From contig JAAYUG010000082.1 in assembly GCA_012517825.1 (NCBI GenBank), forward strand, positions 1 through 34,197: a stretch of 34,197 bases of DNA. Direction: 5' to 3'. This document shows positions 7,909 to 17,406 of the stretch, in pieces. The notes below the pieces were generated by a model. That model saw only the letters and a list, made by a program, of their open reading frames with translations, did no database searches and was not told where the DNA came from. Source of the DNA: Bacteroidales bacterium (GTDB taxonomy: Bacteria > Bacteroidota > Bacteroidia > Bacteroidales > JAAYUG01). A program made the translations under genes and the position numbers. Positions within the stretch are counted from its first letter, which is position 1. Every line of letters starts with the position of its first letter.

Positions 7909-7930
7909 GTACATTGATACCTCAAGCAAT

Positions 7931-9697
7931 ATGAAAACATTCCTGAAAATGCTCCTGGCCACCATCGTCGGAGGCCTTGTTGTTGTTCTGCTCGTATTCT
8001 TTATCTTCATGGGAATCCTGGGAATCATAGCTACCTCTTCCCGGCAGCCCGTTCAGGTGAAACCCAATACTGTCCTTCTTCTCAATCTCAACCAGACCAT
8101 TACCGACCGGAGTTCGAAAAATCCCCTTGAAGGATTTTCATTCCCCGATTTCAAACCCTCTCCGGCTCTCGGCCTGAACGATATTCTGGCCTCCATCAAA
8201 AAGGCAAAAGATGACCCCAACATCAAAGGCATCCTGCTCGACCTGACGGTTATCCCTGCCGGCAACTCAACAGTCGACGAAATCCGGGAAGCACTTACCG
8301 ACTTCAAAACCTCCGGCAAATTCGTCATCAGCTATGCCGATTCCTACCTGCAAAAATCCTATTATCTTGCTTCGGCCGCCGATAAGGTCTACCTCAACCC
8401 GGCAGGAAATCTGCTGTTTGTCGGCCTCCGCGCCGAAGTGATGTTCTATAAAAACATGCTCGAAAAAATCGGCGTGGAACCCCAGATCATACGGCACGGA
8501 AAATTCAAAAGCGCTGTGGAGCCTTTTATGCTTGACAAAATGAGCAAAGAAAACCGGGAACAGCTTTCTGTTTTTCTGAACTCTGTATGGCAGCATATGC
8601 TGGAAAAAATTTCAGAGGCGCGCCATATACCGGTGGAAGAGCTCAATGCCATGGCCGACGGACTAAAGCTTCGTACAGCACAGGATGCCCTTCAGATGAA
8701 AATGGTGGACAGCCTTATTTATCGCGACCAGCTTCTGCTCCTGCTCGACAGCCTGTCAGGAAAAAAACCTGTCGGTAAACCGGAACTGTTGTCCATTGCC
8801 TCTTACATAAAAGCACCTGCCGTGAAACCCCACAAATTCGTGCGGGAAAAAATTGCCGTTGTGTATGCCTCGGGAGAAGTTGTTTCCGGCGAAGGACAGG
8901 AAGGCTCGGTAGGTTCCGACAGGATTTCGGAAGCTATCCGCAAGGCGCGGAAAGATTCGCTGATAAAAGCCATTGTGTTCCGTGTCAATTCACCCGGAGG
9001 AAGCGCCCTGGCATCGGAAGTTATCTGGAGGGAAGTTAAGCTGGCCGCAGAAACCAAGCCAGTGGTGGTCTCTATGGGCGATGTTGCCGCTTCAGGAGGA
9101 TATTATATCGCCTGTCCGGCCGGAACTATTGTCGCAAATCCCACAACCATTACCGGATCTATCGGTGTATTCGGGCTTTTGCTGAATGCAAAACCTTTAC
9201 TGGAAAAGAAAATAGGGATAACCACTGATGTGGCCCGCACCAACAGCTATAGCGACTTTGGCTCTTTTTACCGCCCTCTTTCGGAAGCAGAAAAAGAAGC
9301 TCTTCAGACCGAAATTGAATTCATCTATTCCACCTTCGTCAGCCATGTGGCCGAAGGCAGAAAAATGAAATACGAGTCTGTTGATTCCATTGGCCAGGGA
9401 AGAATCTGGAGCGGCCTTTCCGCTTCCCGACTGGGACTTGTGGATGAACTGGGTGGACTGGAAAAAGCCATCCAGCTGGCCGCCCGGAAGGCAAACCTCA
9501 GCGAATACCGCGTGGTAAACCTCCCCGAACTGGAAGACCCGCTGACCCAGCTGATGAAAATGCTCTCTGAAAATACTTCTGCCAAAGTTCTGGAAAAAAC
9601 CCTGGGCGATTCCTGGCCGTTTTTCAGAGACCTGAATCAGATCCTGTCCATGCAGGGAGTTCTTGCCCGAATGCCTTTCAGCCTGATGATTTACTGA
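7931..9697 (+). CDS. sppA: Signal peptide peptidase SppA, long (67K) type
   Basis: SppA is a membrane-anchored serine/lysine protease that degrades cleaved signal peptides and membrane-protein fragments. The 588-residue product has a single N-terminal membrane anchor (about residues 8-34) and two tandem S49-type halves, as in Escherichia coli SppA. The catalytic lysine is K193 in HGKFKSAVEPF, and the nucleophilic serine is S388 in GDVAASGGYY. The downstream TTITGSIGVFG (405-415) is also conserved. The ATG at 7931 follows a TATCTTTG -7 box. lpxK begins 72 bases after the stop, so the two are probably co-transcribed. Confidence 0.95.
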   Translation: MKTFLKMLLATIVGGLVVVLLVFFIFMGILGIIATSSRQPVQVKPNTVLLLNLNQTITDRSSKNPLEGFSFPDFKPSPALGLNDILASIKKAKDDPNIKGILLDLTVIPAGNSTVDEIREALTDFKTSGKFVISYADSYLQKSYYLASAADKVYLNPAGNLLFVGLRAEVMFYKNMLEKIGVEPQIIRHGKFKSAVEPFMLDKMSKENREQLSVFLNSVWQHMLEKISEARHIPVEELNAMADGLKLRTAQDALQMKMVDSLIYRDQLLLLLDSLSGKKPVGKPELLSIASYIKAPAVKPHKFVREKIAVVYASGEVVSGEGQEGSVGSDRISEAIRKARKDSLIKAIVFRVNSPGGSALASEVIWREVKLAAETKPVVVSMGDVAASGGYYIACPAGTIVANPTTITGSIGVFGLLLNAKPLLEKKIGITTDVARTNSYSDFGSFYRPLSEAEKEALQTEIEFIYSTFVSHVAEGRKMKYESVDSIGQGRIWSGLSASRLGLVDELGGLEKAIQLAARKANLSEYRVVNLPELEDPLTQLMKMLSENTSAKVLEKTLGDSWPFFRDLNQILSMQGVLARMPFSLMIY

Positions 9698-9769
9698 TAA
9701 GCATTTGCTAAAACGTCGGCAATTGCCCGCCATTCATAACGAATTGTTACCCGAAACACGCACCGGCCC

Positions 9770-10873
9770 ATGCTCCGGCACCTGAGAAAATACCTTCTGC
9801 CCTTTGCCCTGATGTACGGCCTCGTCGTAAGAATACGAAATTTTCTGTACGACATGGAAATTTTGCGTTCCGTAGAATTCGACATCCCCGTAATCGGCGT
9901 TGGCAATATTACTGTCGGTGGCACCGGCAAAACTCCCCAGGTGGAATACCTCGTCAGGTTTCTCAAAAAACAATACCGCACTGCCGTGCTGAGCAGAGGC
10001 TACCGGCGACTTTCGGGAGGCTTTGTGTCGGCCTCTCCGGATGTGACAGCGGCCCAGATCGGTGATGAACCGCTTCAGATTTACAGAAAATTCCCCGACA
10101 TTGATCTTGCCGTTGATGCCGACCGGATCAGAGGAATCCGGCTTCTGCTGGAAAAAAACCCTTCCCTTGAAGTAATTGTTCTCGACGATGCCTTTCAGCA
10201 CCGGAGGGTCAAACCCGGACTGATGATCCTGCTGATCGACCACAACCGGATGATTACCGATGACCTGCTTCTGCCGGCAGGAAATCTGCGCGAACCGGTT
10301 TCGGGAATCCAGCGCGCACATATTATTATTGTTACCAAATGTCCTCCCGACATGAAGCCTGTTGACTGCAGAATCATTGAATCAAAACTCCGCCCGCTCA
10401 CCCACCAGAAGGTCTTCTTTTCCTTTCTCCGCTATGGCGATCTGCTGCCTGTTTACAAAAATGCCGCCCCAGCTCTGCCTCCTGAAAAGCTCAAAGCAAA
10501 AAATGCACACGTATTCCTGGTTTCAGGAATCGCCAACCCGGCACCGCTCGAACACTTTATGGAACAATACGCCGCCAGGCTTACCCGCTTCGTTTTTCCC
10601 GATCATCACCGGTATTCACCCCGCGATCTCATAAAGATCTTCAAAGCATACGACCAGTCGGACGCCCCGGAAAAGTACATTATTACCACTGAAAAAGATG
10701 CTATGCGCCTGCAGGCACTGAACGACATTGATGATGACATCCGCAGGCGCTTCTATTACCTCCCTGTTGAAGTCGGATTCTCCGGAGAAGATGAAAAGCT
10801 TTTTCAGAAAGAAATTACCGGATTCATTCACCGTATGCAGCAGAGCCGCATTATCAGCACCTACCGGAAGTAA
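9770..10873 (+). CDS. lpxK: Tetraacyldisaccharide 4'-kinase
   Basis: LpxK phosphorylates the 4' position of the lipid A disaccharide at the inner face of the cytoplasmic membrane, so this organism makes LPS. The 367-residue product has an N-terminal hydrophobic/amphipathic segment (about 9-28, LLPFALMYGLVVRIRNFLY). The family's Walker A is GNITVGGTGKTP (45-56), with K54 and T55 binding ATP. DDAFQHR, with its catalytic aspartate, lies near residues 139-145. The ATG at 9770 gives the usual start. The gene converges on the lamin-tail gene, with 19 bases between the stops. A CCGGGC/GCCCGG inverted repeat at 10886-10907 could be a weak bidirectional terminator but lacks a T run. Confidence 0.95.
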   Translation: MLRHLRKYLLPFALMYGLVVRIRNFLYDMEILRSVEFDIPVIGVGNITVGGTGKTPQVEYLVRFLKKQYRTAVLSRGYRRLSGGFVSASPDVTAAQIGDEPLQIYRKFPDIDLAVDADRIRGIRLLLEKNPSLEVIVLDDAFQHRRVKPGLMILLIDHNRMITDDLLLPAGNLREPVSGIQRAHIIIVTKCPPDMKPVDCRIIESKLRPLTHQKVFFSFLRYGDLLPVYKNAAPALPPEKLKAKNAHVFLVSGIANPAPLEHFMEQYAARLTRFVFPDHHRYSPRDLIKIFKAYDQSDAPEKYIITTEKDAMRLQALNDIDDDIRRRFYYLPVEVGFSGEDEKLFQKEITGFIHRMQQSRIISTYRK

Positions 10874-10892
10874 ACAGGCTCCCTGCCGGGCT

Positions 10893-13544
10893 TCATCTTC
10901 TGCCCGGAATGTACAACACACAGGCCTTCCTGAATTCTTCGCTCCGGCCCTGCAGATCCCACCGGCGTATCAGAATAATGTAAATGCCGTTATAGCATAA
11001 ATTTCCGTTGTCGTTCGTACCGTCCCAGAAAATCCTTGAAAACGTTCCTGCCAGCCTGCTTTCTGCCAGATGACGAACCGGCCGGCCCGACATTTCAAAT
11101 ATTCTGACATCAGTTACCCACCCCGGATGATCATCGGTAAAACCTATTTCCAGCAGATCGTTCATGCCGTCATTATCTGGCGAAAAAACTTCAGGAGAAA
11201 CCCTAATCTTCTCCCCTCCATTCAATGAATCAGTGTACTGGGAATTTTTGCGGCCCGGGGTGGCATAGCCTTCAAGCGACGAAGCCGAATGCCAGCTCAT
11301 TGGGTCATCCGAAGGTGCTGAAGGATGAATCCTTTCAAGCGCTACACCCTTCGGACTGTGCAATAAGGCAAACTGCATGTCATCCGACCAGGAAACGGCG
11401 TCAACCACCTCCATTCCCCTGTTAAGAATGGCCATACGGCCTCCGCCGTCATTCAGCGCAGGCATGCTCTCCATTTCCACGCACGACCAGGTAAAAGGCA
11501 ACCTGTAGGCAGCAGAAAGCTTCCGGCAATCACGGCAAATAACGAGATAATCGTCAGGGAAGATTATCCGCGGTGAGGCAGAGATCACTTTTTTTGATTG
11601 AAATTCCTCTGTTCCCTCAGAATAAATTGCAAGGTACAGTTTCGCCAGATCAAACGGCCGGGAGGAATTGTTGTAAAGCTCAACATATTCCGTTGACGAA
11701 TCGTCAGGATGATACATGATTTCGTTGATGACAATATCTCCGGGGGCCGGGTCAGACGGAACGGCAAAACGAACCGAGCGGTCAAGTGAAGCACGATTGC
11801 CGGCACAGTCACAGACATTTCGGCTCACCCGCAGTTCATAGGTTGTTCCTGCCTGAACCGGTTTGTTAAAAAACAGGCTTACTGACGAACTTTTCGGCTG
11901 GGCCTGCAATGCCTTTGAAGGAAATATCAGTTGACCGGAAGCACGGTATTGCATGGGCGCTGATGCTGACACACTGTCAACCGGTTCGGAAAATACCAGG
12001 TCAATTCGTTGTGAATCGGTAACAAAGGCGTACAGCGGCACAGGTGCTTCCCGGTCGGGATTCGATGCCGAAACGGAATTACGGTAACCGGGTGTTCCTC
12101 CGTACATACTCTTTGAAGCAATCCAGTTGGATATCCCGCCACAGGGATTCCGGATATCCACCATTTCCAGTGACCAGCCCCCGTCTTTTTTATACGAGTC
12201 CTGATACCAACGGTCGGAATATTCCACTGCATCGATCCACTCCCCTGAAGCATTCCTCAAAATGATCCGCGTACCCGTATTGGTAAGGACCGATGTGGAC
12301 GAAAAGACCGGAGCAACCCGGACACTGTCGCCAAACAACTGTGCCGCATTCTTATGCGTCAGAAGAAGGTATGCCCCGGGCTCCAGCTTGTATCCGCTTA
12401 AATCGAACCTGCTACTGCCTGCTTCCATTTTCCAGCCTGTGAGGTCGGCCGCACAGGAAGAAGCATTGTAAAGCTCAACATACTCAAATTCGGGTAATCC
12501 AACCGGTGGGGAAGGATCGGCCATGATTTCAGTAATCAGAATATCGAATCGGCGAAAATGATGGTAAAAGGCAATGATTTCCGCCCTGCCTGCATTACCG
12601 GCTCTGTCGGCCATTCCTTCCAGCCTGATCTTCACTGTATCTCCGTCAGGCAGTTCCTTTTCAAACTGAAGCACAACGGCATCATTGACTGAACAGGCAC
12701 TCACCTTTGCTTTCACAACCTGCCCCCTGTATTCAAAAAATGCTTGCATACTGTCAGTGGCCGCCAGATTTTCCGAGAACTGCACCCATACCTCCCGGGA
12801 AGAAATTATCCTGAACCCCGCAACAGAAGGAGGAACCGTATCGGTAATGATCCGGCCGGTTATCTGCAGATCGTCGGCCCAGAAAAGTCGGTCCTTTGTA
12901 GCAGTGTAAACAAAGCAAAAACCGGTATGCCAGGCATGCAGAAATTCAGCATCAAACGTGCCGCCCAGTGAGATAATATTCCCCGAACCATTGGTGGTAT
13001 CAATGGAAATATCCCAGAAACCCGCCGCAGAGCGCTTTACCAGTATGCGCGGAGCCTTTACCGTGCCAGCAAACTGTTCCCAGTTAAAGCCCGTGTTGAA
13101 AATGTCAATGCAGGCCCCGTTTCTAAGCTTATAGAGGTGAAGGTTATCGTCGTTTCCGGTAAAATTAATCCCCACCATATACCCGTTGATTTTCCCTCCC
13201 GGTGTCATGGAGACGGCAGGAGCATCCGCAAAAAGATACCAGCCCCAGCGGTTTGACGAAGAAGGAGCATATCCATGCCTGATCCTGCAGGAAAATGTCA
13301 TCTCTCCTGAATCGGGAGCAAAGGAAGGAAGGGCATGACTGATAGCGTCCGCGCCCGATTCGGAATTGTCATATACATGGTGCAGCGAAAAACAGCCTGA
13401 AATAGCTCCCACGCTGTCAGCCGACCAGCGGCCCGATACGTTTTCCAGCCATCCCGGAAGAAACCCTTCTTCAAAATCGGCCGAAAACTGGGCAAAGCCC
13501 ATACTGAGCCGGAGGAGGAAAAGCAGGAAAAAATACTTTCGCAT
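10893..13544 (-). CDS. Secreted lamin-tail-domain protein with CHU_C/FlgD-like C-terminus
   Basis: This 883-residue protein starts with a signal peptide (1-19, ending GFAQ). A beta-rich, lectin- or LamG-like segment follows (about 20-232). Next are an Ig-like SbsA-type domain (236-328, DTVPPSVAGFRIISS), a first lamin-tail domain (333-440, ILITEIMADP and EYVELYNAS), a second Ig-like domain (498-595) and a second lamin-tail domain (602-740, IVINEIMYHP and EYVELYNNSS). The C-terminus (793-880) begins VSPEVFSPDNDGMNDLLEI and resembles gliding-motility/CHU_C or FlgD-like domains, which in this phylum go with type IX secretion. I infer a cell-surface protein; ligand and role are unknown. It is divergent from asd. 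Confidence 0.88.
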   Translation of the reverse strand: MRKYFFLLFLLRLSMGFAQFSADFEEGFLPGWLENVSGRWSADSVGAISGCFSLHHVYDNSESGADAISHALPSFAPDSGEMTFSCRIRHGYAPSSSNRWGWYLFADAPAVSMTPGGKINGYMVGINFTGNDDNLHLYKLRNGACIDIFNTGFNWEQFAGTVKAPRILVKRSAAGFWDISIDTTNGSGNIISLGGTFDAEFLHAWHTGFCFVYTATKDRLFWADDLQITGRIITDTVPPSVAGFRIISSREVWVQFSENLAATDSMQAFFEYRGQVVKAKVSACSVNDAVVLQFEKELPDGDTVKIRLEGMADRAGNAGRAEIIAFYHHFRRFDILITEIMADPSPPVGLPEFEYVELYNASSCAADLTGWKMEAGSSRFDLSGYKLEPGAYLLLTHKNAAQLFGDSVRVAPVFSSTSVLTNTGTRIILRNASGEWIDAVEYSDRWYQDSYKKDGGWSLEMVDIRNPCGGISNWIASKSMYGGTPGYRNSVSASNPDREAPVPLYAFVTDSQRIDLVFSEPVDSVSASAPMQYRASGQLIFPSKALQAQPKSSSVSLFFNKPVQAGTTYELRVSRNVCDCAGNRASLDRSVRFAVPSDPAPGDIVINEIMYHPDDSSTEYVELYNNSSRPFDLAKLYLAIYSEGTEEFQSKKVISASPRIIFPDDYLVICRDCRKLSAAYRLPFTWSCVEMESMPALNDGGGRMAILNRGMEVVDAVSWSDDMQFALLHSPKGVALERIHPSAPSDDPMSWHSASSLEGYATPGRKNSQYTDSLNGGEKIRVSPEVFSPDNDGMNDLLEIGFTDDHPGWVTDVRIFEMSGRPVRHLAESRLAGTFSRIFWDGTNDNGNLCYNGIYIILIRRWDLQGRSEEFRKACVLYIPGRR

Positions 13545-13782
13545 GAACTTTTTTCTGTTAATACCCGATCCTGCCGTTTTCTCGCAGGTACATCCTTTCT
13601 TTTTACTTCCTCAGTGGCTTTCTGATGGCTTTACAGATGATAACCGAAGATTTTTCACCGTAGAAAAAGCATGGAACATTTTTCAGCTTTCTTATAATTT
13701 TCCTTCTGATAAAAGGCGGTGAACCATCCGCATATCAATGTTTTTTATATCTTTACAGCTCTTATGTTATAAAACATATTTT
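13545..13782. other. Divergent intergenic region between lamin-tail gene and asd
   Basis: No supportable gene. A TATCTTTA at 13748-13755 is a candidate -7 box for asd (last base differs from TAnnTTTG), without a clear -33 element. The in-frame ATG at 13738 upstream of asd is judged not to be the start. Confidence 0.45.
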
Positions 13783-14790
13783 ATGAAAGTTGCTGTTGTT
13801 GGCGTAAGCGGAGCTGTTGGCCAGGAATTTTTAAAGGTGCTGGAACAGCGGAATTTTCCGCTCGATGAAATCGTTCTGTACGGATCGGCCAGAAGTGCCG
13901 GCCAGACGTATTCCTTCAGAGGAAAGCCTGTTGCAGTGAAGGAACTGAAACACAACGACGATTTCAAAGGGATTGATATTGCCCTGGTTTCAGCCGGTGC
14001 CAATGTTTCCAGAGAATTTGCCCCGACCATCACCAAGTTTGGGACAGTAATGATTGACAATTCCAGCGCATTCCGCATGGATGCTGATGTTCCTCTGGTG
14101 GTGCCCGAGGTAAATCCGGAAGATTGCAAAAACCGGCCCAGAAATATCATTGCCAATCCCAACTGCTCCACCATTATTATGGTTGTTGCCCTGAAACCCC
14201 TTCACGATATTTCTCCCATAAAAAGGATTCATGTGGCCACCTACCAGGCTGCCAGTGGTGCCGGTGCACAGGCCATGGCCGAGCTGATGGAACAGACCAG
14301 GCAGGTGCTGAACAACGAACCGGTACACATTGAAAAATTCAAATACCAGCTTGCGTTCAACCTCATCCCTCAGATCGATGTTTTCCTGGAAAATGGCTAT
14401 ACCAAGGAAGAAATGAAAATGTACCATGAGACCAGGAAAATGATGCACGCTGAAATCGAAGTTAGTGCCACTACAGTCAGGGTTCCTGTGCTGAGAAGCC
14501 ATTCCGAAGCAGTATGGGTGGAAACCGAAAAGGAAATCAGTCTTGCCGAAGCCAGGAAAGCATTTGAAAAAGCCGAAGGAGTTATTCTTCAGGATGACCC
14601 TTCCACCTTCACCTATCCGATGCCCTGGTTCACCTCCGATAAGGATGAAGTATTTGTTGGCCGCCTGCGGAAAGACATTTCCCGTCCGAATGCCCTTACT
14701 TTCTGGTGTGTGGGCGACCAGTTGCGGAAAGGTGCTGCCCTGAATGCAGTTCAGATTGCTGAATACCTGGTTAAAAACAGGCTCTTGTAG
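13783..14790 (+). CDS. asd: Aspartate-semialdehyde dehydrogenase
   Basis: This enzyme reduces aspartyl phosphate to aspartate semialdehyde with NADPH, the branch point to lysine/diaminopimelate, threonine and methionine. I start it at the ATG at 13783, so the protein (335 residues) begins [16 protein letters not shown] as the family does. The in-frame ATG at 13738 would add 15 hydrophobic residues and put a likely -7 box inside the gene. The nucleophilic cysteine is C128 in NPNCSTI. The acid/base histidine is H240 in [11 protein letters not shown], with R238 as a substrate-binding arginine. The gene is monocistronic by position and convergent with hflX. Confidence 0.95.
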   Translation: MKVAVVGVSGAVGQEFLKVLEQRNFPLDEIVLYGSARSAGQTYSFRGKPVAVKELKHNDDFKGIDIALVSAGANVSREFAPTITKFGTVMIDNSSAFRMDADVPLVVPEVNPEDCKNRPRNIIANPNCSTIIMVVALKPLHDISPIKRIHVATYQAASGAGAQAMAELMEQTRQVLNNEPVHIEKFKYQLAFNLIPQIDVFLENGYTKEEMKMYHETRKMMHAEIEVSATTVRVPVLRSHSEAVWVETEKEISLAEARKAFEKAEGVILQDDPSTFTYPMPWFTSDKDEVFVGRLRKDISRPNALTFWCVGDQLRKGAALNAVQIAEYLVKNRLL

Positions 14791-14820
14791 AATGTCCTCC
14801 CAGGTTTTCTGTGCTCCATT

Positions 14821-16035
14821 CTATTCCAATGTTTCAATATCTGGGTACAGAAAATTGTCATAGGGATAACGTTTGCGGTGGATTTCCTTTACTTCGCGGT
14901 AAAGCAATTCTTTAAGTGTTTCGATGTTTTGTTTCTTCAGAGCTGAAATGAAAACCGCCGGGGCATTTTCTCTGGCAATCCACATTTTCTGAAGGTTTTC
15001 CATTGATTGTCCGGCCGGTTCGCCCGGGTTATCAGCAGTGCCGGCCAGATCTTCGGGTTTGTAGGCATCAATCTTGTTGAAAACCATGATCATTTTCTTA
15101 TCGCCGGCCTGAATTTCCTTCAGTGTTTCCTGCACTATGGCAATTTGCTCCTCATAACCGGGATGGGATAAGTCGACCACATGCAGAAGAATATCCGATT
15201 CGCGCACTTCATCCAGGGTCGACTTAAAGCTTTCAACCAGTGAATGCGGCAATTTTCGGATAAACCCAACGGTATCGGACAACAGAAACGGCAGGTTTTT
15301 AATCACCACCTTCCTTACCGTCGGGTCAACGGTGGCAAACAATTTGTTTTCGGCAAAAACATCGGCTTTGGCCAGCAGGTTCATCAGGGTTGACTTACCT
15401 ACATTGGTATAGCCAACCAGGGAAACACGCACCAGCCGCCCCCGGTTTTTGCGCTGGGTAGCCATTTGCCGGTCTATGCGTTTCAGCTCTTCCTTAAGAT
15501 TGGCAATCCGGTTTCGGATAGCCCGGCGGTCGGTTTCAATTTCCTTTTCACCCGGGCCCCGAAGGCCTATTCCACCCCGCTGACGTTCCAGATGCGTCCA
15601 CATCCTGGCCAGCCGCGGCAGAAGATATTCATACTGGGCCAGTTCTACCTGGGCTTTGGCATAGGCAGTATGCGCCCTCTGGGCAAATATGTCGAGAATA
15701 AGATTGGTCCGGTCGAGAACCTTTCTTCCCAGTTCCCTGTCAAGATTCCGCAACTGGGTTGGTGAAAGTTCATCATCGAAAACCACCAGATCAACCTGGT
15801 GAAAATCAATATACGCCCTGATTTCATTCACCTTCCCCTGCCCGATGAAGGTACGGGGATTCGGCGCTTCCATCCGCTGAATAAACTTCTTTACCGCCCT
15901 GGCTCCTGCTGTTTCCACCAGAAAGGCCAGCTCCTCCAGATAATCTGCCACCACTTCCTCTTCCTGCCAGGGAAAGGCAACTCCCACAAGCACGGCTCGT
16001 TCTGCCTTCCGGGCAGTAACATAATAATTCCCCAT
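14821..16035 (-). CDS. hflX: Ribosome-associated GTPase HflX
   Basis: HflX is a GTPase that binds the 50S subunit and helps split or rescue ribosomes under stress. The 404-residue product has the N-terminal HflX domain (about 15-190) with the hallmark GGIGLRGPGEKEIETDRR (154-171). The G domain has G1 GYTNVGKST (208-216), a G2 threonine in TVDPTVRK, G3 DTVGF (254-258), G4 NKID (320-323) and G5 SALKK (364-368). The start at 16035 gives MGNYYVTARKAERAVLVGV, slightly short of the longest family members but normal. A TATCTTTG -7 box and a 6-bp hairpin lie in its leader. Confidence 0.95.
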   Translation of the reverse strand: MGNYYVTARKAERAVLVGVAFPWQEEEVVADYLEELAFLVETAGARAVKKFIQRMEAPNPRTFIGQGKVNEIRAYIDFHQVDLVVFDDELSPTQLRNLDRELGRKVLDRTNLILDIFAQRAHTAYAKAQVELAQYEYLLPRLARMWTHLERQRGGIGLRGPGEKEIETDRRAIRNRIANLKEELKRIDRQMATQRKNRGRLVRVSLVGYTNVGKSTLMNLLAKADVFAENKLFATVDPTVRKVVIKNLPFLLSDTVGFIRKLPHSLVESFKSTLDEVRESDILLHVVDLSHPGYEEQIAIVQETLKEIQAGDKKMIMVFNKIDAYKPEDLAGTADNPGEPAGQSMENLQKMWIARENAPAVFISALKKQNIETLKELLYREVKEIHRKRYPYDNFLYPDIETLE

Positions 16036-16057
16036 AGGTGAAATGCATATAAACTTC

Positions 16058-16075
16058 CGGACAAAATGGTCCGGT
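16058..16075 (-). promoter_or_regulatory. Small hairpin in the hflX leader
   Basis: CCGGAC (16058-16063) and GTCCGG (16070-16075) form a perfect 6-bp stem with a 6-base loop, lying between the hflX -7 box and start codon. There is no T run after it, so it does not look like a terminator for the upstream lipoprotein gene. It could affect hflX translation or mRNA stability. Confidence 0.4.
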
Positions 16076-16089
16076 TAAAATCTGCGGGG

Positions 16090-16097
16090 CAAAGATA
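16090..16097 (-). promoter_or_regulatory. Putative -7 box (TATCTTTG) for hflX
   Basis: On the minus strand this reads TATCTTTG, a full match to TAnnTTTG, about 55 bases upstream of the hflX ATG. No TTTG was found at the expected -33 distance, and the region overlaps the end of the upstream lipoprotein gene. Confidence 0.5.
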
Positions 16098-16113
16098 CAA
16101 TCTGCAGAAGAAT

Positions 16114-17289
16114 TTACTTTATCAGATGCTTGTTACGGTACACAACGTCCCTCACTGCATTGGACAGGTTTTCCGTACACCTACCGATCATTTCAAAGTC
16201 GGTCGGGAAGGGAACCGGCTTGGTTTGTATTTTCTTCAATTGTTCTTCCGAAAGGGCCTTAACATCTCCAATCGCTCTGGCTGAAGTGAAGGTGAATCTT
16301 GATTCCGCCCCTATCGGCTCTTTCTTCAAAAGCCTTTTGTCGGGGTTGAGCATCATGAATTCCACTTCTCCCCTCAGGCTGACACTTTTTTCCTGAATGC
16401 TCTCAATCAGGCTGCAACTGATGGTTTTGGTCTTTTTTATCTTGATGTCATTCCCGGCCGAATCCTTCATTACATTGCCCCTTGCATCGAGCACATACTG
16501 AAATCCGTCATCCACCTCCTTCGTCACATGCTGGTCTTTTTCGGTTACCCGGTCAGGAGATATATCAATGTACAGCAAATTCACCTGGATCAGGTAATCA
16601 AAATCAATGCTCTGATCCCGGTCGGTAAGATAATATTCCACCCATTCCTGTCGCAGATAATCGGTATTGAAACTCAGAACATTGCCGATGAAATCGGGGG
16701 GCAAACGAAATTGGGTACGGTTTTCAATTTCGATCAGTGCCCTGGAAATGCCCTTCCGGCGTGCTTCAACAATCATCTGGTCCAGGTCAGGGTAGGCTCC
16801 TCCGCTGTAATCCCTTGCCTTAGTGAGTTGATACCAGGCCGTACGGTACCCTTCTTTGGTGTTTTCAGCCATCAGGCGTTTCCCGTTATTATAAAAATAT
16901 TCTGCCGCACTTTTTTTGGCTGTGATCATCTCAGCATCATAATCTGTATAGGGAAGAGATACTGTGCGCCCGTCAAAATGAAGCGGATTCACAGGCCTGA
17001 CCCTTTCCTGCCTGTATTTTAAGGCCGAGTACAGGCTAAACATCTCGTCATAATTGTTCGGATTGCCTTCTTCCTTCAGATATTTAATGCGCGAAAGATC
17101 CCGTTCATTCGCCAGCCGGTATGCCTGGTCAAGTTGCCGGGCACTTTCCTCATCACCGGGGTCCTTAATAAGGCTTTTGACACAACGTTCAATCACTTCA
17201 TCATATCGTTGCTGGGTAAGCAGTTTCTTCCGGCTTGCACACGAGGTGAACACCAGAACCATAATGAGCAGGGTAGCCAATCTGTTCAT
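16114..17289 (-). CDS. Lipoprotein with TPR-like N-terminal repeats, unknown function
   Basis: The ATG at 17289 begins MNRLATLLIMVLVFTSCASRKKLL, a clear lipoprotein signal with the lipidated cysteine at residue 17. A longer frame starting at 17358 would precede this with a tyrosine-rich segment and is judged wrong. The 391-residue product has helical, TPR-like character from about residue 25 to 170 (RYDEVIERCVKSLIKDPGDE, later YDEMFSLYSALKYRQERV). The rest is beta-rich with no catalytic motif known to me. It is probably anchored to the inner face of the outer membrane. It lies downstream of the TonB gene, from which a strong terminator separates it. Confidence 0.8.
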   Translation of the reverse strand: MNRLATLLIMVLVFTSCASRKKLLTQQRYDEVIERCVKSLIKDPGDEESARQLDQAYRLANERDLSRIKYLKEEGNPNNYDEMFSLYSALKYRQERVRPVNPLHFDGRTVSLPYTDYDAEMITAKKSAAEYFYNNGKRLMAENTKEGYRTAWYQLTKARDYSGGAYPDLDQMIVEARRKGISRALIEIENRTQFRLPPDFIGNVLSFNTDYLRQEWVEYYLTDRDQSIDFDYLIQVNLLYIDISPDRVTEKDQHVTKEVDDGFQYVLDARGNVMKDSAGNDIKIKKTKTISCSLIESIQEKSVSLRGEVEFMMLNPDKRLLKKEPIGAESRFTFTSARAIGDVKALSEEQLKKIQTKPVPFPTDFEMIGRCTENLSNAVRDVVYRNKHLIK

Positions 17290-17346
17290 AGGGATGCTTT
17301 TAAAATTTTCATAAAAATACGAATAATATGATATGATGTTATACCT

Positions 17347-17382
17347 AATAAAAAACAACAGGCAGGATGGATTTCCTGCCTG
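17347..17382 (-). terminator. Rho-independent terminator downstream of the TonB gene
   Basis: A 9-bp stem, CAGGCAGGA (17359-17367) with TCCTGCCTG (17374-17382), closes a 6-base loop. On the minus strand it is followed by TTGTTTTTTATT. It lies 25 bases past the TonB stop codon and ends that transcript before the lipoprotein gene. Confidence 0.88.
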
Positions 17383-17406
17383 CTGCTTTGTATTTTAAAA
17401 AAACTG

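Larger units (their letters stand above)
7162..7930. other. Gene-free region of short-repeat mosaic between folK and sppA
   Basis: About 770 bases hold no supportable gene. The stretch is built from several short-repeat families, listed separately: TTCCA-rich direct repeats, AGCGTAGAGCGTAAAGC-type units, a pair of palindromic 25-26-base elements, an ATTTCCC microsatellite, and GATTTGTG-type repeats at about 7726-7762. Open frames on the minus strand across it are made of these repeats and show no family signal. Confidence 0.7.

Noticed and set aside
10886-10907. An lpxK/lamin-tail bidirectional terminator at the CCGGGC/GCCCGG inverted repeat
   Set aside because: It has no T run and overlaps the last codons of the minus-strand gene. 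It is too weak to list as a terminator.
13366-13722. A 118-codon plus-strand frame overlapping the start of the lamin-tail gene
   Set aside because: It overlaps the signal-peptide end of a supported gene on the other strand and has no homology signal.
13738-13782. An asd start at the upstream ATG 13738
   Set aside because: It would add 15 residues, many hydrophobic, ahead of the conserved dinucleotide-binding start, and would bury a likely -7 box inside the gene.
17290-17358. An upstream start (17358) for the lipoprotein gene
   Set aside because: It would hide the lipoprotein signal peptide behind 23 tyrosine- and isoleucine-rich residues and would overlap the terminator.
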